From contig NC_084463.1 in the NCBI RefSeq assembly GCF_027409185.1, forward strand, positions 49,594,907-49,658,906: DNA of 64,000 nucleotides, in the 5' to 3' direction. This document shows positions 48,320 through 58,234 of this stretch, one piece after another. This DNA comes from Cynocephalus volans. Lineage: Eukaryota; Chordata; Mammalia; Dermoptera; Cynocephalidae. The notes beneath the pieces are model-generated. The model was not told the origin of the DNA. It did no database searches and saw only the letters and a list, made by a program, of their open reading frames with translations. Position 1 is the first letter of the stretch. Each line of letters starts with the position of its first letter. A program made the position numbers and the translations under genes.

Positions 48320-48500
48320 GGTCCAGCCCCGTGGCTCACTCCGGTGAGTGTGGTGCTGGTAGCGCCGAGGCCGCAGGTTCGGATCCTGTATGGGGATGGC
48401 CGGCCGAGTGCGCTCACTGGCTGAGCATGGTGCAGACGACACCAAGTCGAGGGTTGTGATTCCCTTACCAGTCAAAAACAAAAACAAAACAAAACAAAAC
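48320..48500 (+). repeat. tRNA-Ile-derived dimeric SINE (CYN-like)
   Basis: First tRNA-like monomer GGTCCAGCCCCGTGGCTCAC with a box B GCAGGTTCGGATCCTG (48372-48387), then a second related monomer starting about GCCGAGTGCGCTCACTGG, and an (AAAAC)n tail at ~48477-48500. It joins directly to an L1 3' fragment at 48501. Potential pol III promoter (A and B boxes), activity unknown. Confidence 0.85.
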
Positions 48501-48760
48501 ATGGATGAATCTGGAGAAAATTCTGTTAAGTGAAATAAGCCAGACAAGGAAAGAGAAATACCTCGTTTTCACTTATAATTGTGTGCTAAGAAAGAAAAAG
48601 AAAAAAGACCTAAACAATTCCTTGAACTTTCAGAATACTAGAGGAGGTGTGGTGGGGGTGGGGGTTTGGGGAGGGATATGTTGGGTAAAGGGCATAAAGA
48701 AAAATCATGATTTGTAATAATAATATGCTTATAATAAATAACATTTTTAAAAAGGATAGA
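48501..48760 (+). repeat. L1 3'-end fragment directly after the SINE
   Basis: Starts ATGGATGAATCTGGAGAAAA, the familiar last part of ORF2, then 'taagtgaaataagccagaca' and a G-rich 3'UTR stretch (GGTGTGGTGGGGGTGGGGGT near 48648). It fades into A/T-rich sequence. It is 5'-truncated exactly at the SINE tail. Confidence 0.75.
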
Positions 48761-49740
48761 AAAGTATGATACCATGAAAACATTTATTACTTGACGTTAT
48801 TAGAAGAGAAACGTTATCTAACTAGTATTTACATTCTGACATATATATGTTTTATGATTTTCATTGTTTCACAACACTCCCATACCCAAAATAGCTGTTT
48901 TCTATTTTCCCATATGAATATTTTACAGGGTTTGAAACGTATGTAAAAAGTTCTGATTTTCAGAACTTTGTTTCAAAAGGCAGCTATAATACCATTGGCT
49001 AATTAAAAGACTAAAGGACTGTGATTTTAAAAGTTCAAATTAATAGTAGTTTATATACACCCTGAAATATGTATTATTACTACTTTGCTTGTAATTTTAT
49101 TATAAATATAACTCATGTCAGTCTAATTCAACTCTCCATGCTTAGTAAAGCACAGTTTGTTCAGAATCCTGCTGGTCTTTTACTAGACTTTTGTAATAAA
49201 CATTAATCATCATTATTGTATGGCAGGGATATTTGATGCTAACATCAGATTTAGAATATTATCATTCAAAGGAGGTAATGAAAAAGTCACTGCTCTGAGA
49301 TCTGTAAGGTGCCCATAGGCATGTAAAAACTGAAAGTGTCCATATGCCAGCATTAATCACATGACAGTGGGAGGAAGGGGACTGAGTACACATCACAGCA
49401 GGAATGTTTTCCCCCCAGTTTATACCACCAGTTTTCTAAATAAAATAGATTTTAACATTTTAAAAAACTTGAACACATTTAATAAGAACTAATCTTATTT
49501 GCAAATATCAATTCATTAATGGATTGCATAAACACTTAATATTTTTGTATTATACTTCTATCCATTATTCATCAAGTGTTAGAGCAAAAGAGATTTATTC
49601 AAATTATCTTTTATCAAAATATTTCAGCAGTTATATGGTGACATCAGCATAAAGTGAGTTGGAATAATTATCTACTAAAACTAAGCAAGTTATTTACATA
49701 GATTTTAGGAATTAATTTTATTACATGGAATATTAAGATG
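48761..49740. other. AT-rich interval, nothing recognised
   Basis: No gene, RNA or repeat that I can support. Confidence 0.4.
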
Positions 49741-49744
49741 TGTT

Positions 49745-50660
49745 GGTTTAGGACTTCTGATCAAGATGGCAGAATAGACAGTCCCCAGTGTCACTCTCTC
49801 CCACAAATGAGCCAATTTATAACTATTAAAAAGCAACAACAGCCAAGCTGGGGCCACTAGAACTCAGGGGAAGAAGAGAGACTTAGAATTCCTGAAGTCA
49901 GGAGAAGCCATGATGAGAGAAAGGACTGCTCTGAATGTTTCAAGCCCCAGACATTTTAAGACTTGCCCTGGTGAGCACATGGAGTAAGAGCTTGCAAAAG
50001 CCACAGCTGTGCCCTTTGGATGAGGTTGCTTGGAGGCTGCAGGGGAGAAGAGGGACTTGGTGGCCCACAGTCCAGCAAGACCACTAATGGTTCCTGTGGA
50101 CCCACACAGGAGTGAGGGGCCACAGACAACTGAAGAAAGCCATTCAGAGGCCAGTGAGTCATCAAAAGAGACTGGCAAACATCCCACTCTATGGGAAGTC
50201 TTTGGAGTATGGGCAGTAGGGGAGATGGGCCCACCAGGGGGAACACTGGGGCACAGCATGGTCAGCTGATCTGCCCCTGAATCAGCACAGAAGCACTCAT
50301 TGAAGACTGGTCAGGAATATAGAACTGGGGGCGGGGGTGAAGTTTGCTGAAAAAACTCAGGCTCAGACCAGAGTTTCAGCACAATGCAGGTGTACCAGAC
50401 CTCACATGACCCAGAAGTACATACAAGGTCAACAATTAAAACCTGATCTGCACGTAAAGCCTTCTCCAGGGAATCAGCAGCAAAGCAGCAATTTACCTCA
50501 ATTACGGGGCTCAAGGGCTGGTCCCCACAGGAAGTTCCCCCATTTTAGAAGTAAGCAAAAGACAACAAATTAGTTCCAGTGCAGAGTTTAAGTGGTGGGA
50601 ACAATGAATAATCCAACACAGAACTGAAAGAAAAATGGAATACAAGTCAGAGACAAAGTC
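49745..50660 (+). repeat. L1 5'UTR fragment (plus)
   Basis: Begins with an L1-like 5' start (CAAGATGGCAGAATAGACAG at 49763, a YY1-type CAAGATGGC) and continues as a GC-moderate, non-coding 5'UTR. The 131-codon minus-strand frame at 49864-50259 is within it and is not called. Confidence 0.65.
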
Positions 50661-50689
50661 TGATATTAACTAGTAAAGGCCTAACACCA

Positions 50690-50885
50690 CCAAAAAACAT
50701 CTATAAAACCTAGAAGGACAGGAAGTGCCCTGGGCTCCCCTGCCAGAATGAGGGCGGTGCCATGGGCCTCAACCAAGGCTCACCTCCTTCTTATTCCTCC
50801 TACCCTATTTCCTTGCCCTTCCCCTCTCCCTCTCCCCGCCCAACTGCTCCACAACATCTTAGAATGTAAAAAAAAATTAATAAAT
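50690..50885 (+). other. Possible processed-transcript insertion inside L1
   Basis: GC-rich, C/T-rich segment (50709-50860, with CCTTCCCCTCTCCCTCTCCC) ending in TTAGAATGTAAAAAAAAATT. It separates L1 5'UTR from L1 ORF1 and looks like a 3'UTR plus short A-tail of some mRNA. Source gene not recognised. Confidence 0.3.
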
Positions 50886-51228
50886 ACATTTAAAGAGAAA
50901 AGACAAAAAGAATCTTAAAAGAAGCAAGAGAAAAGCATCAAGGCACCTATAAGGGAGCTCCTTTCAGGTAACAGCATACATCTCAACAGAAATTCTACGA
51001 GCCAGAAAAAAAATGGGATGACATATTCAAAATACTAAAAGAAAAAACTCTGAGCCAAGAACACTAGAGCCAGCAAAGCTATCCTTCAGAAATTAGGGAG
51101 AAATAGTGTGTTTTCCAGACAAACGAAAATTTCAGGAATTCACCACACATGACCATCCCTGCAAGGAATCTTCAGGGGAATCCTTCATCAGGAAAGCAAA
51201 AACAATAATCACTCATCTTACCAGCTAT
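50886..51228 (+). repeat. L1 ORF1 3' part (plus)
   Basis: Decayed ORF1 C-terminal domain: AAGAATCTTAAAAGAAGCAA, GCACCTATAAGGGAGCTCC, ACATATTCAAAATACTAAAA, ending with the CAAGGAATCTTCAGGGGAAT phrase just after the ORF1 C-terminus. Confidence 0.75.
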
Positions 51229-51229
51229 A

Positions 51230-51720
51230 GATCTATTCACATTTTCTGGGTTTTTTAAAATAATTCAGTCTTGGGAGGTGTTGTGTTTCTAGGAATTCAT
51301 TCATTTCATCTACATGATTTAACGTATTGACCAACAATTATTCGTAGTATTCTTTTATAACCATTTTGATTTCTGTAGATTTGGTTGTAACGATCCCTCT
51401 TTCATTTCTGATTTAGTTATTTGAGTCTTCTCTTTTTTTTCTTAGTCCGTCTGGGTAAAGGTTTGTAAATTTTGTGGATCTCATCAAAGTTCCAACTTTT
51501 GGTTTTACTGATTTTCTCTTCCTTTTTTTCTGTTTTCTATTTCTTTTATCTGTGCTCTAATTTTTATTACTTACTTCATCTGCTAGGTCTGGGCTTAGTT
51601 TGCTGTTCATTTTCTAGTGTCCTAAGGCGCAGAGGTGATTGTTGGTTTGAGATCTTTCTCTTTTATTAATGTATGCACTTAGATTAAATAGATTTCCCTT
51701 TAAACTACATATATATATTT
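51230..51720 (-). repeat. L1 ORF2 fragment (minus)
   Basis: Complement of the endonuclease/RT junction region: TAGGAATTCATTCATTTCAT, 'ttcatttctgatttagttatttg', GTCTGGGCTTAGTTTGCTG. It is in the opposite orientation to the ORF1 piece it touches. Confidence 0.7.
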
Positions 51721-51746
51721 TTTGTTTGTTTGTTTGTTTGTTTGTT
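51721..51746 (+). repeat. (TTTG)n microsatellite
   Basis: Six or so TTTG units between two minus-strand L1 pieces. Confidence 0.85.
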
Positions 51747-51749
51747 ATA

Positions 51750-52420
51750 TTTGGAGTTAAAAATACCTAGTTATTTTTAGTGGTTTTTTATCCTACCTTT
51801 TCACTTAATATTATATCATGAAAATTTGTCATAAATACTCTTCAAAATTAGATTTTAATAACTGCATAATGTTACATTTAATGGAGGTCCGTAATTTATT
51901 TAGCAATTCTCTTATTGTTGGACATTCAGTTTATTACCAATTTTTTACCTTTATATAGCTCTCACATTTACACACATAAATATACACACACAAATATATG
52001 TATATATATATTCTTTGACTTTTTGCTTATGGTTTCAAGAAGTAGGATAACTGGTTGAAAGTATATGAACATTTTATAAACTTCTGTTTATCAATCCAAT
52101 CTGTTCTCTGTTCTTCAAAGTTTTACCAATTTATAGTTATATGAGATTTTGACATTGTTTCTTTCACAGCACCAGTATTATACAATATCACATTTATTCA
52201 GTTTGAGAAATGAAAAATATCATTTTTCTGTTTTAATTTCCATTTATGTGAACATCTTAGAATGTATTTGTTAGCCATTTATAATTCATTTTTAACAGTT
52301 GTTTATACATTAAGGAAGTTAATCTTTGTTACATTTGTTTCTTATCAATTGACTTTACATTCAATTTGTGATGTTTCTTGTTTGTATGTTGAGAAAATAA
52401 TTTTGTATTTAAAATAAAAA
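51750..52420 (-). repeat. L1ME-like ORF2 3' fragment (minus)
   Basis: TATTGTTGGACATTCAGTTT, then 'gtaggataactggttgaaagtat', then 'ttaccaatttatagtt', the usual complement order of an old L1 3' end. Heavily mutated. Confidence 0.55.
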
Positions 52421-52427
52421 ATAATTT

Positions 52428-52602
52428 GGGTCAGGCCGTGGCTCGCTCAGGAGAGTGCAGTGCTGATAACACCAAGGCCATGGGTTCGGATCCTCTATAG
52501 GGATGGCTGGTTCGCTCAGTGTCTGAGTGTGGTGCTGACAACAGCAAGCCAATGGTTAAGATCACCTTACCGGTCATCTTTAAATAAATAAATAAATAAA
52601 AA
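52428..52602 (+). repeat. tRNA-Ile-derived dimeric SINE (CYN-like)
   Basis: GGGTCAGGCCGTGGCTCGCT starts monomer 1, with GCTGATAACACCAAGGCC (anticodon arm/loop like tRNA-Ile) and box B GGGTTCGGATCC. Monomer 2 starts near GGATGGCTGGTTCGCTCAG and ends CCTTACCGGTCATCTTT, followed by an (AAAT)n tail. The best preserved of the three copies. Confidence 0.85.
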
Positions 52603-55299
52603 TTAAAATTAAAAATCATTTAAAATAATTAAATAATAAAGTTTAAAAATTTTCATTTCTAATCCCAAGAGATAACCATCTACTCCCGACTAATTCATGC
52701 CCCTTGTTCTTTAAATGGCTATCACATACTGAAAAAGAGTTGGTCTACTTGATCTTCAAATGGTGTCTTCATCCAATAAGGCTCTTCAGGACATGGGTTC
52801 TGAGGCTAGATATGGAACAACTACGGTTCCCATGGATTAAGGTTGACAGATAAAATATTATTATTGTATTATAACTTTTGGAAATTTATCTGTACTGCAA
52901 AAAACAAAAAACTGATAGTTGCCATTAATATGCCAAAAAGAATTTTTTTTTAACCCAAATTTTAAACTTAACTGTGTGGCCTGTATTTTTATTTGATGAA
53001 TCTTAAAACTCCACCGAGGAAGAATCTTGGAAATTGTAATAATATATTAAAAACTGAGGAGAAATTAAATAGGAAAAAAAATCATTGAGGTCATCTATAA
53101 GTTTAGTCAATGTGCAAAGGAAAATTGGGTCCTTTCTGATCCATTAAAATATTAAAAATTTAAAAGCACTTCTTTGCTCTCACTGTTAAGAAGTGATGAC
53201 TATGGACTAAAAACTGAGGATGAAGACCTGAGCACTCTCAGAAGACAGATAATACAGGACAAGTTCATCCTCATTACACTGGTTTTTACCTCAGGCAATT
53301 ATCAACATTTTAAATCCCTACATGTATGAACAATCATCGATAATGATGAGGAAAATAACAGCATTATATCGACCAGGAACAAAATATTTCTAAGGCTTTT
53401 GGGCTTAAATCACATGTCTAAAATAAAAAGCAAGACTATAATGAAAAGAAGAAGCTGTTTATAAGAAATCAAGTGCTATTTTGCATAAGACAAATGTTTT
53501 TTGAAGTAGTGATATTTGGTAAAATCTATTTCTACATCTTTATAGTAATATATATTTTAGGTCTGCATTATTTTATATTTAATATTATCATTTGTACAGT
53601 GATCTTTTCACACTTCTTGATTTAGATTTAAGTATGTAACCTATATGATAGAGTAATTTGTGTTTTATTTTATTTTTATATTAATCAAAGTGTAATTTTC
53701 CTCATGAATTATACCACATTCTACGAGCAGCATTTTTACAACCTGTAACTGAACATCAGCAGCATAAAAAGATTATGAGAATTGCAGATGACAAGGTGAG
53801 GGAGGGTTGAGTAATTTAGTGGCAATAGTCAGCAACCTGAGAAACACGGGTGGCAGTTTCAGGAAAAGAATACCCCTTTCCCAACAAAATTTGTTTCATA
53901 AGAAAAAAACTTTAAAAATCATAAAAATGGCAAATAAAAAAATACGATAAACATCATGCACCCCTGAATAACTGAATTGTTTGTAGCATACTATTCTTTA
54001 GCATTTGAACTTAGCATATGCTGCAGCTACATGCACAGTGCTTGCTGACAAGGATATTGATAGTTTCAAGGCATTTACTTCTCAGCTCTCCTGGGGAAAG
54101 CCATAGGCAAAGAAAGTGTCACTGCCAAAGTAGCATAGAGTGAAACACTGGAAGAGCTTGATCAAAAATTCTGTGCTACAAAATTTAAAAACAACTAAAT
54201 AATCTGCTTCCTGTGTGTTTTTCTAACCACCACAACCAAGAAAAAAAAAGTAGCACTTTTTTTTCCTAAAGACTTGCATGTTTTATTTTTCACCATGATG
54301 ACTGTTTATCGTAGTAATAAGAAGATGAGAGTCACATCACATCTGGAAATGTTGGTATGTAGAGATATCTCCAGTTTGGAAATCAGAATTTGAAGGGATG
54401 TATTCTGTTTTCCACTTAACACTGATTAGGAATAATCAATTTCCCTTCATTCTGATATAGTCCTCTCTAAACGTGTACATAAACTTTCAACTTTTAACAT
54501 CATTATTTCTCTAGAAAACATAAAATGTTTTAATGTTCAGAGATGGCTTTCTACTGTTATTTCATTTCAGTTTGATGTCCTCCTGCTTCACAGATGGAAA
54601 ACAACTCTATTTTTTGTTCTCTTTTCAAACTATTCTGATTCCATTCTGTCTTACATTTAAAAAAAACTGAATTCAAAATGTTCTTGTTTATTTCAAAAAT
54701 AAAATTTAAATTTGCTTGTCATATTTGTGAATATATGTCTTAATTAGCAAGCAACAATTTGTAACTTTCAGAATAAACAGAAGGGAAACAATATTTAAAT
54801 GATTTTTTAAATACTGTAAGATAATGCCATTCTTTTAAATTTGGCGAATTATTATTTTTCATCACTAAACTATCGACCAAACTAATATATAGAAAACTTC
54901 CTAAGTTTTTGCTTATTTGGAAAACATAAAATAGACCTAAATTTATTTTAAGAAGGTATATGAAATTATGCTGAATTTTAAAAGCAGCCATTTAAGTATG
55001 GTGCTTATTAACTCTCCAAATACTTGATGAAATGACATGAAATGACTTTTCAGATACGTATGTAGTAGCCAGAAAAAAATTTCTCTAATGGCCACTACTG
55101 TGGCATAAAAGAAGAAAAAGGTCTTCACAGTCATCTTCTTACACTTAATTAATATAAAATACTGATAATATCCTATGTTTTATGATATAATTCCAATCAG
55201 TTCTAAAATATTGTAAATATAATGAAGTGACTACAAACCTAAAATTTAAAATGTATTAACTATGTTGTTCTGAATTAATTTGAGGCAGGGAGGGGAGCC
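52603..55299. other. AT-rich gene desert
   Basis: 2.7 kb with only short frames, no recognised repeat and no exon with both splice signals. Confidence 0.4.
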
Positions 55300-55662
55300 T
55301 CACTTGGTGGTGATGGCCTTGATGTCCTTAGGCTTAGGTGTTTGGCCATCTCTCCTGCAACACCAGGGGCACAGCCATCTGCAGCACACTGGACATGATG
55401 GTCCAGCACGTGTTGTTGGGTACCAGGTTGGGAGTCACCCAAGCAATGTGCCCAAGATGTTGTTGACACAGATCATCATGCCCATGGCCTTGTAGGAGAT
55501 GCTGGTTTGGGGTGCATCTGCTTCAGCACCTCCTACAGTTAGGTGGAGCAGCTCTTTCAGTGGGGATTCCTGTGCCTCCTGCCTTTCTTCTTCTGACTCT
55601 TGGTGGTGGCTTCTTGTATCCCTTCTTGGAAATGATATGCTCTTGAGGGTGAGCTCTTGCAT
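55300..55662 (-). pseudogene. Histone H2B retropseudogene (testis-type H2B-like)
   Basis: Minus strand from ATG at 55662 to TGA at 55300-55302, 121 codons' worth versus 127 in H2B. Spread over shifted frames it shows the H2B order: an N-terminal ISKKGYKK tail peptide, a lysine/arginine-rich stretch, the alpha1/L1 region ending in VLKQMHP-like sequence, SISYKAMGMMICVNNILG for the central helix (normally a KAMGIMNSFVNDIF-type stretch), and a C-terminal part matching AVRLLLPGELAKH-type sequence. The ISKKG tail resembles testis-specific H2B (H2BC1 type) more than somatic H2B. Several frameshifts and stops exclude function. Absence of introns is uninformative, as histone genes lack them; insertion by L1 machinery is inferred. 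No A-tail is visible, as expected for histone mRNA. Confidence 0.75.
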
Positions 55663-55728
55663 GATGACCACACTGCTGCTTGCCAGGGAGGACTGGGTGG
55701 GCAGCACAAAGGTGGTGGGGTACGGGTA

Positions 55729-56300
55729 TGCCGGAGTCCAGCTCCAGCTGGTTCTTGGAGCCTGAGAAGGATGTGTGGAGTTGGCGAAAAGAAAAAAAAA
55801 AAGATGGCCCAATGATGTCTAGTGCATCAGTGGACGATGAACAAAAGCCATTCTCCTTTATTTATACCATGTCTATCCTCTGATTACGTAAAGCAAACAT
55901 TTTTCATCAAGTTAATATTAAACTATGAACATAAAATAGATCAATACAATATTTAAGTCACTCCTTTTTGATTATGCTGAATCATAACTTTTTAAGGAAC
56001 TACATGTCATTATTTATAAATCATTATCTTTAGGAAAGTACATATCATTCTTTAAAAAGTGACAAAAGTAGTGAGTTACCTCAATCGGTTGTCTTCAGTC
56101 AGTCACAGATCATAATCTCCCAGAAAAGTCCATATCATTCTTCAAAGTGAAACCAGCAAGCAAGAGTTACAAACTGAGGTCTGTGGCCAGTGACCAGAAA
56201 CCTCACGGTTGGCAGCACATGCGGTTCTTAAGTAAAACATTTAACCCTTACAACATATGATTTACATATCCATCACCTATTTTGATTTTAATTTTTTATC
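55729..56300 (-). repeat. Possible class-II (ERVK-like) LTR, minus
   Basis: On the minus strand there is a TATAAATAAAGGAG element (TATA-like plus poly(A)-signal-like) near 55850-55870, then ~130 bases of R-U5-like sequence ending in CTGGACTCCGGCA at 55729. These proportions resemble a retroviral LTR 3' half. The other end and a target duplication were not found, so boundaries are approximate. Confidence 0.3.
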
Positions 56301-56819
56301 TTAATCAACTAAAGGCAACAAATATTTTAAAAAGCACATCCTTTTATAACATGATTTAACTATTTGTGTAAAACGATTCTTTGTTTAAAAAATTTTGAAC
56401 AACTTACAAGCCCAAACCTAACTGATTTTTCCATAAACAAAAAAAATTTTTTACTCATATTTAATCTTACCATACCAATATTTGTCTTCTATATATGGCC
56501 CTGTATAAGAAAGAGGGGGGGGTCTATCAGCTCATACATATTATATGCTATTTCTTCCTCCAGGAGCCCACCAGACTTTTAATATTTACAACACAATTGT
56601 CGTCTCTGACAGTGGCTGTGGCACTAAATAGCTGGAGCAGTTTTTTCTTTCTCTCATGTTGGCTTCTCCTGCGTTCATGCACTCTGTAGGTTTCTCCTCT
56701 TCCCCTGAGCTTTAGTGGCTCTGGCTTGGCTGTTGTTGCTTTTTTATAGCTGTATATTGCTTTGTGGGAGAGAGTGATGCTGGGGGACTGTCTATCTGCC
56801 ATCTTGACAGGAAGCCTCC
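56301..56819. other. Unassigned; possibly an L1 5' end (minus) at the right
   Basis: Sequence at 56600-56815 is GC-richer and ends with ATCTGCCATCTTGACAGG, which on the minus strand (CAAGATGGC) resembles the first bases of an L1 5'UTR. Too short to be sure. Confidence 0.3.
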
Positions 56820-58232
56820 TATAGTTTTATCTGTTATGTTTAGGTGTACGATCCATTTTCAGAATTTTTTTGTTGTATGATTTGAGTTAGGGGTTTTACT
56901 TCCTACATTTGCTGGTGGATATGTAATTTTTTCCAGCGCCATTGTTGGAAAAAAAAAATGTTCTTTTCTCTTTAAAATTCTTTGGAAACTTTGTCAAAAT
57001 CAGTTTACCATAAATCAAAGTGTTTTTTATTGGACTTTTCATTCTGTTGTTGTTGTTTTTTTTTTTTTTTTGGTTGTCAAGAATCCATAATTATGTTAGT
57101 ATCACTCTCTTTGTTTGTGTAACTGTCTAGTGAAATTTGTTATTAGGAAGTTTGAGTCATTTAAGTTTTCTTTTCAAGATGGGGGATTTTAGTTTCTCTT
57201 TCATTTTCATATAAATTCTAGAATAAGCTTGTTAATTTCTGTAGACATACAATTGGGAGTTTGAAAGGATTGCATTAAATTTTTAGATGAATTTGAGGAC
57301 TGTTTTCATCTTAGCATTATAACATTGAACATTGGATGTGTTTGTATTTACTTGAATTTTCTTTGATACGTTTTAGCATTATTTATTATTTATTTATTTA
57401 CTTATTTAGTGTAAAAGGCATGCACTTTTTTGTTAAATCTTCCCTGAATATTTCTTTCTTTTTTATGCTATTATGGTTGAAATTGTTTTTTGTTTGTTTG
57501 TCTGTTTCATTATAAGGTTACTCATTGCTAGTACATAATGAGTAATTGGATTTTTTTTATGTTGATCTTGTATCTTATGACTTTGGTAAATTCATTTGTT
57601 TCAATGGGTTTTAGTAAATTTCTTAAATATTCTTATTAACAAATTTATGTCTTTGTAATCAATGACAGTTCTACTTTTTTAATTTTCAGAGTTTTGTTTG
57701 TTATTCTTATGTAGGTTTTGCTGGCAAATATTTTTGATTCAATGTTAAATGGAGTGGTAGTAGTAGGCATTCTTTTTTTCTCAGAGTTTGAGCTAAAGCA
57801 CCAGGGTTTCACCATTAAGTATAACATTAGCTGTAGATTTTTTTCCTAGGTACACTTTAGCAGGTATAGAAAGTTTCTTTCTATTCCTAGATTGCCAGGA
57901 GTTTTATAATAAATAGTTATCAGATTTGTAAAATGTTTTTCTGTGTTTGTTGAAAGAATCATTGCATTTTTTGTTTAACCTGTTAATATTCTGTATTGAA
58001 CTAATTGATTTTGGATGTTGAGTCAAAATTGCATGTGTAAAATAATCCCATTTGGTAATGTTGTGTAATAATTTTTGTATGCTGGTGAATTCAGTTTGCT
58101 AGTTTTATTGGGGATTTCTGTATCTGCACTTATCAGGAATTTTTATTTATATTATTTTTTCATGTTATTTTTTGTCTACTTCTCATATCAAGGTAATGCT
58201 ATTCTCATAAGATGAATCAGGAAGTGTTACCT
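56820..58232 (-). repeat. Decayed L1 ORF2 (minus)
   Basis: Complement of L1 ORF2 from its C-terminal third toward the RT: 'gatccattttcagaattt', AGCGCCATTGTTGGAAAAAA, TAGAATAAGCTTGTTAATTT, GTATGCTGGTGAATTCAGTT. A poly-T tract at 57057-57074 may be expanded. No frame. Confidence 0.65.
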
Positions 58233-58234
58233 CA

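Noticed and set aside
49864..50259. 131-codon minus-strand frame and its 96-codon overlap
   Set aside because: Inside an L1 5'UTR; no homologue recognised.
3219..52602. Functional tRNA genes at the three SINEs
   Set aside because: A and B boxes are recognisable but the cloverleaf is degenerate, units are dimeric, and A-rich tails and duplications mark them as SINEs.
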